Positions 13,146 to 23,357 of a DNA stretch of 64,000 bases are shown here, piece by piece. The notes under the pieces are model-generated. The model did not search any database and was not told the origin of the DNA. It worked only from the letters and a program-made list of their open reading frames with translations. The stretch is from Hawksworthiomyces lignivorus (lineage: Eukaryota > Ascomycota > Sordariomycetes > Ophiostomatales > Ophiostomataceae): assembly GCA_002917075.1 (NCBI GenBank), contig NTMA01000019.1, forward strand, positions 372,001 through 436,000, given 5' to 3'. Position numbers and translations under genes: made by a program. Position 1 is the first letter of the stretch. Each line of letters begins with the position of its first letter.

Positions 13146-15148
13146 ATGGCTTCAGATGGCGGCGCCGCCAATGGCACGTCACGGCCACACTACGGTCAGT
13201 ACAGCTTCTACGATCCCATATCTATATCCATATCCATACGCATGACTTCCTCTTCCGTTTCCCCTTCCTCTTACACGATCTCCTCGTTCCCTAGTCCTTG
13301 TCGTCTCCCGCCTCCCCCATTGCAAGAACGGTGACTGAATACCTGCAAGAAAGAATCCATGGACAGCCGGAGAACCCGTTTGCCGCGCTGATCCCTGACC
13401 AAGAGATCGCCATTGTGCCATCCTTCACACTCGAGTCTGGCGTCACCCTACACAATGTCCCTGTGGCTTATACCACGCGCGGCACGCTGTCGCCGGCCGG
13501 TGACAACGCCATGGTCATCTGCCACGCACTGACCGGCAGCGCCGACGTCAGCGACTGGTGGGGTCCGCTGCTTGGCGGACCCGGTCGCGCCTTTGACGTC
13601 TCTCGCTTCTTTATCATCTGCCTCAACAGCCTGGGCAGCCCCTACGGCTCCGCCAGCCCGGTCACGGCCAAGGACGGCGACCCCAGCAAGGGCCGCTATG
13701 GTCCTGAGTTCCCGCTGACGACTATCCGAGATGACGTGCAGTGAGTTTTTTTTTTTTTTTTTTTTTTGTTTTGTGCTGCGGAGTGAATCGTTATCAACCA
13801 GATGCCGTGCACGTGCTAACATAAAAAAAGACTCCACAAGCTGATCTTGGACGACCTGGGTGTGCGCCAGGTGGCGGCCGTCATCGGCGGCTCGCTGGGC
13901 GGCATGTTTGTGCTGGAGTGGGCGTACCTGGGCAAGGAGTACGTGCGCAGCATCGTGCCGATCGCGACGAGCAGCCGGCACAGCGCCTGGGGGATCAGCT
14001 GGGGCGAGGCGCAGCGCCAGAGCATCTACGCGGACCCCAAGTACGAGGACGGCTACTACCCGTTTGACGACCCGCCGGTCACGGGGCTGGGTGCCGCGCG
14101 CATGTCGGCGCTGCTGACGTACCGCAGCCGCAACTCGTTTGAGGCGCGCTTCGGCCGCAACATCCCGGACCCCAAGCGCCAGCAGGCCATCCTGGAAAAG
14201 GAGCGCCTGGCCGCCGCCTCGGCCACGTCGCCCGTCACCGGCGCCGCCGTCACCACCCTGGTCAGCCACGTCGACCCGCCCCACTCGCCCTCCGAGGGCC
14301 ACTTCCGCATCCACAACGACGGCCACCGCATCAAGGAGGCGAACCGCTTCCGCGCGTCGGCCAGCCCGTCGGGCCCGTCGGGCGCCTCATCGCCGGTGGG
14401 CGTGGGCGCGGGCGCAAGCGGGGGTGCTGCTGCTGCTGCTGCTGCTGCGGCCGCAGCTGCAGAGGCAGACACGCCTGACCCGCAGTTCCACGGGCCGGCG
14501 AACGGGACAGCGGCGGCAGCAGACGGCAACGCGCCTGCCAACGGCACGGCCACCACCACCACGCCGAGCACCCCGCCGTCGCCGCCAGCCCGGGGCGAGA
14601 GCCTGACGGGCGGCACGGCGCTGCCGACGCCGACGTCGACGTACTTCTCGGCGCAGTCGTACCTGCGCTACCAGGCGACCAAGTTTGTGCGGCGCTTCGA
14701 CAGCAACTGCTACATTGCCATGACGCGCAAGCTCGACACGCACGACGTCTCGCGCAGCCGCGCGCCCTCCGTCGCCGACGCCCTCGCCCGCATCGAGCAG
14801 CCCACCCTCGTCCTCGGCATCGAGAGCGACGGCCTCTTCACCTTTGCCGAGCAGCAGGAGCTCGCCGCCCACATCCGCGACGCCCGCCTCGAGCGCATCG
14901 ACAGCCCCGAGGGCCACGACGCCTTCTTGCTGCAGTTCGAGCAGGTCAACCGCCACATCCTCGCCTTCTTGCGCGAGGTCCTGCCCGACATCATGGGCCG
15001 CCCGGGCATCGCCGCTGCTGCAACCGCCACCGAAGGCGGCGCCAACGGCGAAAGCGCTTCGGCCGACGCCTCGGCCGGATCCGTCGGCAAGCTAACCAAG
15101 TCCAGCACGTTCGGCGAGGCAGAGGTGGACGACATCACGGCATGGTAG
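13146..15148 (+). CDS. MET2: Homoserine O-acetyltransferase, three exons
   Basis: Transfers acetyl from acetyl-CoA to L-homoserine, making O-acetylhomoserine for methionine and cysteine synthesis. It is an alpha/beta hydrolase. Exon 2 ends at 13740, and exon 3 is 13831-15148. The 5' end is less sure. My model uses ATG 13146 in exon 1 (13146-13194, donor GTCAGT) joined at 13350, giving 585 residues; a join of 13198 to 13327 also keeps frame. No in-frame ATG exists upstream in exon 2 before the conserved core. Family segments include PSFTLESGVTLHNVPVAY, CHALTGSADV and LNSLGSPYGSASP. The nucleophile Ser is in GGSLGG (about residue 168), the Asp in GIESDGLF (about 480) and the His in EGHDAF (about 509). 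A low-complexity insert of about 150 residues with a 13-Ala run sits in the lid region (about 270-417); fungal homologues have inserts at this place. Intron 2 carries a T22 tract beside its donor. Confidence 0.93.
13746..13767 (+). repeat. T22 tract at the donor of MET2 intron 2
   Basis: Twenty-two T residues follow directly after GTGAG of the splice donor at 13741. In RNA this is a long U-run at donor +6, the place where TIA-1/Nam8-type proteins assist U1 binding. It may equally be a slippage-prone microsatellite. Confidence 0.85.
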
Positions 15149-15159
15149 CGAGGGGGGGG

Positions 15160-15160
<1 letters not shown>

Positions 15161-15190
<30 letters not shown>

Positions 15191-15199
15191 CAGTAGCAA
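15161..15199 (+). repeat. CAG trinucleotide tract in MET2 3' region
   Basis: An interrupted CAG run (eleven uninterrupted units, then CAA and TAG variants) starts 12 bases after the MET2 stop and follows a G9 run. It lies outside the reading frame, so it would be in the 3' untranslated RNA. Confidence 0.85.
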
Positions 15200-16068
15200 C
15201 CCCCTCTCCTTGCAGCAGAGCAGCGGACAAGCAGCGGCTTTGGGCATAGTGCTTTTCTTGGTATTTTGGTTTGGCCATATTGGCTTCATGTTTTTTTTGT
15301 TGGCCGCCACACCCTCATCATTTTACATATACGTATTTGGACAAGCGCATTTTTTGCTATCTCTCGGTGGACAATCTTGTTCCATTGGCCTTGATCATGA
15401 AGAACGCATAGAACAAAAAAAAAGTTATTGATTCTTGGAGACTTGCATAATACATTTGATTTGATGCCTTTGCTGCAGAATGCACCTTTCAGACTGTCGT
15501 CATCAGACTAGTAGCAGATCATGGTGACGGTGTGCGGCAAGCTATGGCCATGGTTGGCGGAGCTCTCGACCGCTGCCGTGCCTGACATGATGTTTCAGGG
15601 GTAACGAGGAGAGATAGCGCTCTCTGTGCCTGGCTATTTTCTTATCGCCAAGCAGCCTCCAATTCTACTGATACGAAATTTGTGTATCTGCCTGTGTCCA
15701 GACCGCCTTGGCGCGGTGCCAAAAGAAGCATAGAATCAAATACGTCGTACGCAGGATCCGAGCGCTTTCTCTTCTGCATTTTTCTTTTTTGGAGAGAGCC
15801 AAGTCTTCAGCGAGAAGGCCGGGCCTTGCCTGCTGGCCAAAAGAAATGCTGGGATCCGAGAACGTGGCCCTCCCCCCCTCCCCCCCCCCATCGCTGCCCG
15901 CGTGGAAGCCCCCCTGGCGGCAGTGGGCAGGGCGAGAATGCGGGTTAGACGGCGCACTCGAGACAAAAAGCAAGCCACCAAGGCGACGCTGCAAATCGGC
16001 TTTGCTTCTTTCGTGGAAGCCCGTCACACTTCGCGCTCGCATTTCTCTGCCTGTACGAGTACGAGCAA

Positions 16069-16116
16069 GTACGCCGGTACGCCAGTACGCCAGTACACTA
16101 GTACGCCAGTACGCAA
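16069..16116 (+). repeat. 8-bp tandem repeat, six units of GTACGCCA
   Basis: Six head-to-tail units with consensus GTACGCCA; unit 1 ends in G, unit 4 reads GTACACTA and unit 6 ends CAA. It is followed directly by ACGGAG-containing degenerate repeats (16121-16155). There are no spacers, so it is a minisatellite and not a CRISPR array. Confidence 0.85.
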
Positions 16117-17287
16117 CTACACGGAGTGACGGAGTAAGCAACACGGAGAACGGAGATGGGGGGGGGAACCCCTGGTTTGACAACTGCATCTTCGAGAACG
16201 ACCTAACCTGCTTCGGGGCTCCTACACGAGTTTTCCCCTCAGACGTCCCAACCCTCCGGACGCTGCCGTATTACCGACCAGGTGACGAGGCGGGTCGCAA
16301 CATACGCAGGGCGTACGACGTACATACGACCTCAAAACCCGTCTTGGCATTGGGGAACGTGCTGTGCGAGCCTCTTTCTCTCATCAGACAGTCAGTCAAT
16401 CTTTTTGCACCCCGTTCTTGCCCAGCCGTGCCAAGCCTAAGCCTGCTCGATTCTTTTCTTTTTTCTATTTTTTTTTTTTCGGTGGTGCAATTTTTTTTGC
16501 ACTTTCTCTCGCCAGCCTGCCGGCGCTCGCCTGAAGGATGAGCACTGCGCCGGTGTTTGCTCGGGAGGCTTGGCTTGACCGAAGTCGTCTGCGCGAAGGA
16601 GCCGACAACGAATGTTTCCCTTTTATTATGCGTCCCACCGAGAGTCTTCCAGCTGCTCGTTTTTGACAAGACTATGCGCTGGGCGCATTCCTTGGGTACT
16701 CCTTCGCGCAAAACCAAGTCTCGGTCCGACACCGAAATAGAAGAAATCATCGCAAGATCACAAGGTAGAGGCGTTGCCTCAGCAGTTTGCTACACAAAAT
16801 ACGTAATTGCTCCCCCATTTAGCACTCTGTTTGGGAGGTCTGTTGGGGTTTGCTTGGTTCTATGTACTTGTACGTACACAGCTTCTCAAATCACGCAGTC
16901 AACTGAGACTCCACTATGTGGGTACTATGGCTCTGGGCGTACTGCAATAGGCGAGGCTCTGAACAGCGCGTAGTAAGCCATTCTCCCCAGCAAACCCGGC
17001 GCGCCCAGCAGCGCCCAGCAAGCCCATCAAGAAGCAAGCCCAGCAAAGATCAGGTCGTAATTACATAGGGCATTTTGCGGCATCTGTGGCATTTTGTGTG
17101 GGTAGCAATGGCGCTTGGTTTTGGGGGGAGGACTGACTGACGCTAATCTCGCTGTCTTTCTCCGATCCATGTGCTCGATCGGCGGCCCACCATTGGTCGG
17201 CTCGTTCTTGTAAGTTCCCCTTTTTGGCGTCTTCTGATTGAACCCCTGTCGTGCCCCCAACACTGCATCTTTTTTTGTTTCGTCTGG

Positions 17288-17296
17288 TACGGAGTA
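17288..17296 (+). other. Intergenic 9-mer TACGGAGTA, copy 1
   Basis: Exact copy in the non-coding interval upstream of the phosphate transporter. See the finding on this motif. Confidence 0.6.
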
Positions 17297-18734
17297 TTTT
17301 CCGTCTTCCTATTATTTGGGTCCTTCTTCTCTGTTCTCTCCCCCCTCGCGGAAGCCCAGGCTTACCATCTATGCGAGACTACCCTCCCTGGCCTCCCCAT
17401 TGTTCTGCGAAATGTACCATGCTGTGTGCTGCGTGAGAGCAAAAGTGACGGATTTTTTATGTACGTCGTAGCTGGAACTTCCCGGCATTGGCATTGAAAT
17501 ATTGAACAGGCCATGTTAGACACCACACACACACACAAAAGGCCTTTTCAAACCAACCCTGAAATATTGAAAGGAAATAAAACGGCTTCTCTGGACACTG
17601 CTATTGTCTTCCCACGTGGGAAGCACCCCTACGAAGTATACTTTGTAGCCTGTCTCGCCTGTCTCCCCGCCTCCCTGTTTCTCTGTGAAGCAGCTCCCTG
17701 GCACTGCTGACCCGGCAAACACAACTCTGAGCATACGTTTCTTACGTACAGAGCATCCCCTGGAGCACACATTGCCTGCATTAGCAAGCGAGGCAAGTCA
17801 AGCTCAAATGGATGGAGCGCATTGAAACCACCGCCACCTCCTTCACCCCATTTTTAAATGGAGTGTGGAAGGGCGGGAAGCCCAAGGAATAAGGCAGAGA
17901 GAAATGTAAGAGCTTTTCACGCCAGTACATACATACTTACGTCTTGTGCGTATTTAAAATCTTGTCACAAGATGCCCACCTCCATTAAACCCCTCGGTGA
18001 CTGCATTTGCAGGCGACCGAAAGCGGGAAGAAGAAACTAGAAACGATTTTCTCAAGGCATGATTTTCTTGCTCAAGAAGCGAGAGCAAGGCAAATAAACA
18101 ATATTCAGATCGCCACAGAGTGCAGATTTTTAACAAAAAAAAAAGCCAAAGAGGATCGGATTTGCTGAGTCTTTTTCTGGTTCTCTTGTGGTACGTGCAG
18201 CGAGATACGCCGCACCTTGTTTACTTTGTCCAAATCGGCATCGTAGGATCATTATACGAGTACATTGAGCCTGCTGCGAACACACAGACTAGAGACCTTC
18301 ATACACGCTGGTCCTTGCTAGTTTTGCAATATTACGACCGTACGGTGCATGGTCAGCAGAAGAAAGTTCACTAAACAGTTTCCGCTCGTTGACAAGAAAC
18401 GGCCCTGGTTTCTCTGTCGTGGAGTAGAGGTTGCCCATCTACCAAACTGGCGGCTCACTGTCTGTGTTCGTTTTATTTGCTTTTTGCTTAGCCTCTGTTC
18501 TCGTTTCCATGATTGCCCCCCCCTGTCGAGTGCAGGGCCGTCATGCGCGTTCCTGACAATAGAAAGAAATGTAAAAGACTCAATTCCTCTCGAACGCGCA
18601 CTGGTCCAAAAAGGTAAGGGGAATACCTCCGTATAATTTTAGCTCTGGCCACCCTGGATAGGATCAGCCATCCCGGTCGACCCTGGAATTCTCGGGTTCA
18701 GAAAATCTACGACCAGAGGACATTGCAGAGTGTG

Positions 18735-18743
18735 TACTCCGTA
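18735..18743 (-). other. Intergenic 9-mer TACGGAGTA, copy 2 (reverse)
   Basis: Exact copy on the minus strand (TACTCCGTA on plus), about 1.25 kb before the phosphate-transporter start. Confidence 0.6.
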
Positions 18744-19011
18744 CGAGCACGACTGCTCCCCTCCCCACTCATCTTGTGGTACCTGTAATATTGTAGCATG
18801 CATCTGCAGCCCATTGTGCTGCTGTCTGCTGTTTCTTCTCTCTCTTCTTGCATATTGCTACGTAACCTTTTCACTGTATCACCACTCGCTTCCTACCTGG
18901 ACATCTACTGGACGTCTTCTGAATGACCGCTGGCCAATCCCTTTGCCTCGTCCCCCATCTAGTCTGCTATTTGTTCCCCAGTCTCACTCAACCACGTTCC
19001 GCCCTTCGTAG

Positions 19012-19020
19012 TACGGAGTA
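19012..19020 (+). other. Intergenic 9-mer TACGGAGTA, copy 3
   Basis: Exact copy 269 bp after copy 2 and in the opposite orientation, making a widely spaced inverted pair about 1 kb upstream of the phosphate transporter. Confidence 0.6.
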
Positions 19021-19995
19021 CATATGTTTTGCTTTTTTGCCTTTCGGTTTTTGTCTTAGCACGATGCTACCCGCTAGTCTAGTGCAAGAAGACCGACAAA
19101 TATACACATTCGCTATAGTTCTAACGGGCTCCTTGTCCACAGTCTTGACAAAACGATCACGTATGCACAGTACACACGCATGGAAAACTGTGGACTGAGT
19201 AAGATGTATGGGTTGCCCTGCCTAGTCCAAGTGGAGGCTCCATCGATCCGCCCAACCCATTATGCTGTTAGCCTTTTCCTCCCATAACCTTCTCTTTTAG
19301 CTTAGCTGCGGTCTAAGACACGACCAATCTTGCTGCCGCACTCAGTGCTCGTGGAGCGTCGTTTCTAGTTTCTACTTGTCTATACCGAAGCGGTGGCCAA
19401 CTTACACACCAAAACCACCCCCCCAAAAAAAATCCATCTTCATTTCCTACCCACCTTTACACTCTACGGCCCATCACCTCACTTATATCGTCTGTGTCCC
19501 CCCCGACATCATATAGAGGGTTCCACCCGGCTGGGAGAGAGGGATCATTTCCTACCTCGACGATAGTACCAGGCTTCTTGCTTGTGCTGCAACAAACAAC
19601 AGAAGCGTCAGTCATTGTTGCTCTCGAATAGCTATTGTCGGCAAACGTCCAAGTGGCTTTCGTGGTCTCTCCCCCGACTCAAAGACTTTTCAATTGATTC
19701 TTACCGGCCCACCTGACGACTCGTCCGAGAACACGGCAGCGATATTAAAGCGGCACACCCAGGACAAGAATCTGCAGCTTCCCGAACCGCATTGGAACTC
19801 TTTGACGACGAAGCAATATCCGTGCCAGAACCCAGCGTTTTGGTGTCTGAACGATTATTGAATCCCCATTGCGGGACAATCCAGACGGGATCGTAGCCCA
19901 AAGACGGACGGCAGCGCTCTTGTTTTGGTAGCCACCACCGCCATCCGGGACGGCCTCCCGTTCCCTTGCATCGACTTCTACCGGTGTGTCCCATC

Positions 19996-22792
19996 ATGGA
20001 CATGCTTCCGGAGCCTGCGGTGGCCAGCCCGGCCTTTGCCAGCCGCACATTCGGCGGCAATCGGGCTTTCCACAATTTCGGTGAGTGACACACTACGCAT
20101 CACCATTCCTGAAGGAGCTTTGCCGGCTGACTGCGGAACGCTTGCAGCAAATGACTACTCCCATATTTCCGACCCTAACCTACGCCGGCGCCTGGCTTTG
20201 TCTGAGATTGACAAGGTGCCATTTGGCCTGTACCGTGAGTCTTTTCACCCCGCCCTTTAGGAATGCAGGATGACAACAAAACTGTGACTCAACTTTGGGG
20301 GGGAGGGAAATGCTGACCGACTTTCTCTAGACGTCCGTGCCGTAGCCGTAGCCGGCGTCGGCTTCTTCCTCGACTCGTACGACATCTTCGCCATCAGCAT
20401 GGTGACCAACCTGTGGGGGCTGGTGTTCTGGGGAGGATCTAGCGAGGGCGGCACCAGCAGCACCAGCGCCGCGGCGGCCGCGGCAGTAGCCTCGGCGTAC
20501 GGCTACGGCAGCAACGGCGGCAGCCTGCCGGACCCGGTCAACCAGGCGGTCAAGGCGTCGACGAGCGCGGGCATCATCATCGGGCAGCTGGTGTTCGGGT
20601 GGCTGGCGGACGTGTTTGGCCGGCGGCGCATGTACGGCATCGAGCTGGCCATTATCGTGCTGTCGACGCTCAACTGCGCGCTGGCGAGCCCGAGCCCGTC
20701 GATGAGCTCGACGGGCCTGCTGGTCTTCTGGCGCGTCATGATGGGCGTGGGCATCGGCGGCGACTACCCGCTTTCTTCCGTCATCACGTCCGAGTTCGCG
20801 CCGACGCGCTGGCGCGGCGCCATGATGGCCTCCGTCTTCTCCATGCAGGGCATCGGCCAGCTGCTCAGTGCCATCGTCGCCCTCGTCGTGGCCGTCGCCT
20901 TCCGCAGCGAATTCATCGGCGTCGCCAACGCCGGCCTGTGCGGCGCCGCCTGCCGCACCGCCGCCGACCGCTCCTGGCGCATCATCATCGGCTTCGGCGC
21001 CCTGCCCGCCTGCTTCGCCCTCTACTACCGCATCACCATCCCGGAGACGCCCCGCTACACCTTTGACGTCGCCCACGACGTCGAAAAGGCCGACGCCGAC
21101 ATCCGCGCTTACATGGCCAGCCAGTCCGAGGGCGTCGTCGACCCCGTCGTCCAGGCCCGCCTCAAGCGCGTCGCCGGGCCCGTGCTGGCCCGCCCGGCCT
21201 CGTCCGGCGGCGCCACCCCCTCAGCCTCCTGGCCCGACGTCATCTCCTATTTCCGCGTCTGGCGCCACATGCGCATGCTGATCGGCACCATGTTCTCCTG
21301 GTTTTTCCTCGATCTCGCTTACTACGGCCTGGCCCTGAACAACGCCGTTGTGCTCGAGGCCATCGGCTTCTCTAAGGGGGCCAACCTCTACCAGGTCCTC
21401 TACAAGTAAGTTTTTATTTAAGCTGGCATTCCATTTAGCATGCCCTGAAAAGCATTTCCCCCGTCATATGCTGACCTCAATTCCCCCCCCAGCAACGCCG
21501 TCGGCACCATCATCCTGGCCTGCGCCGGCAGCCTGCCCGGCTACTGGACGGCCGTCTTAACCATTGACACGCTGGGCCGCAAGCCGCTGCAGGTGTTTGG
21601 GTTCCTGATCCTGACCGTGCTCTTCTGCGTGCTGGGCTTCGCCTTCCACCGCCTGAGCGAGGCGGCCATGCTGACCCTCTACGTCGTTGCCCAGTTCTTC
21701 TTCAACTGGGGCCCCAACACGACCACCTTTGTCATCCCCGGCGAGTGCTACCCGACACGCTACCGCTCGACCGGCCACGGCCTGTCCGCCGCCATGGGCA
21801 AGTTGGGCGCCATCCTGGCCCAGGTCATCAGCATCCCCATCCTCAGCAAGGACGCCCCGCCCGACTGCTCCACCTCGGGCGGCGCCACCGCCTGCTCGCC
21901 CTGGCTCAACCGCCTCATGCAGATCTTTGCCCTCTTCATGCTGTGCGGCACCCTCGTCTCGCTCTTCTGCATCCCCGAGACCAAGGGCATCACCCTCGAG
22001 GAGCTCGCCGGCGAGGCCCCGACCTCGTACAACGCCGGCCGAAACGGCAGCATCACCGGCCCCCGCGGCGGCCGCGGCAGCGCTGCCGGCGCCCACGGCC
22101 CCTCGGGCCGCCTCAGCCGCCAGGGCAGCGCCTCCGCCGTCGCTACCTGGCTGTGGAACCCCTTTGCCGGCGGCCAGCCCGCCGGCTTCGTCTACCCGCG
22201 CATGAACACGCGCCACCGCCGGCGCCGCGGCTTCATGGGCATGGGCCGGCGCCGCGGCGGCCACCACGGGCACCACGGCCACACCGCCAACAACAGCTCC
22301 TCCTTTTATGACGACGGCTGCTACGACGACGACGACGACGACGAGGGCACCCGCATCGGCATCATGACCAGCCCCGAGCTCGCCGCCCAGAACGGCGGCC
22401 GTTACAAGAACAAGCGCTCTGCCGCCGGCGGCGGCCCCCAGCGCGCCCACAGCGGCCGCAAGCTGCTCGGCAGCCGCGGCGGCCAGAAGCGCGACACCGC
22501 GTCCACGCTGCAGACCAACAACAAGACGGACTCGCTGACCAGCAGCAGCCAGAGCGAGGCCGGCGGCGGAGGCGGAGACTCGTACTACGGCGGCAGCGGC
22601 GTAGCCCGGCCACCACCCACTGCCACCGCCGCCACCACTGGCATGAGCGCCGGTGGTGAAGAAGGCTTCGCACCCAACCCCGCCGGTGTGTTCCCTGGCT
22701 GGGGCGCCGGCTGGGGCCGGATTGACCGGGGTGGCCAGTCCACGCGGCTGGAAGATATCCGCCTGCGGGACGTGGGGAGCTTGCTAAAGTAA
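19996..22792 (+). CDS. PHO84: High-affinity inorganic phosphate:H+ symporter, PHO84 type, four exons
   Basis: Twelve-TM MFS permease that takes up phosphate with protons at the plasma membrane. Exons 19996-20080, 20148-20234, 20331-21405 and 21493-22792 give 848 residues. All three introns are consensus (GTGAGT, GTGAGT, GTAAGT) and each join keeps frame. Family marks are the N-terminal stretch LALSEIDKVPFGLYHVRAV, then GVGFFLDSYDIFAIS in TM1, WLADVFGRRRMYG, the signature GVGIGGDYPLSSVITSEFA in TM4, and PGECYPTRYRSTGHG in the C half. The membrane core ends near PETKGITLEEL. A C-terminal tail of about 260 residues follows, holding a Ser/Gly stretch, an Arg-rich block, a His cluster and a seven-Asp run. 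Typical members have about 570-600 residues, so the tail is unusual. It is probably induced by phosphate starvation, but I see no strong CACGTG site nearby. Confidence 0.93.
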
Positions 22793-23357
22793 TTTAAAAA
22801 ACAATACAGGAAATAAACAGACTCTGGACCAGCTGGAGCTTACATTATTATCATGGTTATCTACTTCATTGGGAGGGCATCTTACTATTCCTTACATATA
22901 TATTCCCCTTACGCTTTTAGGTGGCGTTACGATGGACTTGGGCATTCTTTCCTTCTGGTATCCCAGAATGATGGACATTGAGAGAAGGCTAGATCTGTTT
23001 TCTTTGTGTATATGGCATAAAATGGTATATAGAAGACGTATACTTTTATCAACTACATTTACATACAATTGCCTTCCGTCTTATTTTTTGAATCGAAAAA
23101 ATAAACAAGGATGTGCAGAGTCATCAGGAAGTAAGCAAACAAACTCAAAACAAAAGAAATGCTCGCCCAGGATGGTTATTATACATGATAATGCAACAGG
23201 GAAGAAAACAGCAAATACAAGCTGAAAACAAAAGACAAAGGAAAGTCGAGTCGTTAATGAATGCGCCCCGGAGATTCCGTAGACCTCAAGAGTTGTTTTG
23301 TCCCCCTCCCCCTTGCACGCTCCCCCGCCCCTTTTTCCCTGATTCTCTTGGGTGTTC
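22793..23357. other. Convergent 3' region, phosphate transporter / Lam-like gene
   Basis: 565 bp of AT-rich sequence between the stop codons of two convergent genes. It should hold both polyadenylation regions. Nothing else is seen. Confidence 0.6.

Larger units (their letters stand above)
15149..19995. other. 4.8 kb intergenic interval, MET2 3' side and PHO84 promoter
   Basis: No gene is supported here. The interval contains the MET2 3' region with a CAG tract, poly-C runs near 15880, an 8-bp tandem repeat at 16069, a CA tract at 17521-17537, and several copies of the intergenic 9-mers TACGGAGTA and TACGTCGTA. The last several hundred bases are pyrimidine-rich and fit the leader of the phosphate transporter. 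The open frames present read through repeats and have random composition. Confidence 0.6.

Noticed and set aside
16069..16116. CRISPR-like array
   Set aside because: Repeats are 8 bp and contiguous without spacers, in a eukaryotic genome.
15708..16541. 277-codon plus-strand frame
   Set aside because: It reads through poly-C runs and the 8-bp minisatellite and has no domain character.
18993..18998. CACGTT as a Pho4/NUC-1 site for the phosphate transporter
   Set aside because: Single weak variant about 1 kb upstream; no CACGTG cluster is seen, so chance is the simpler reading.
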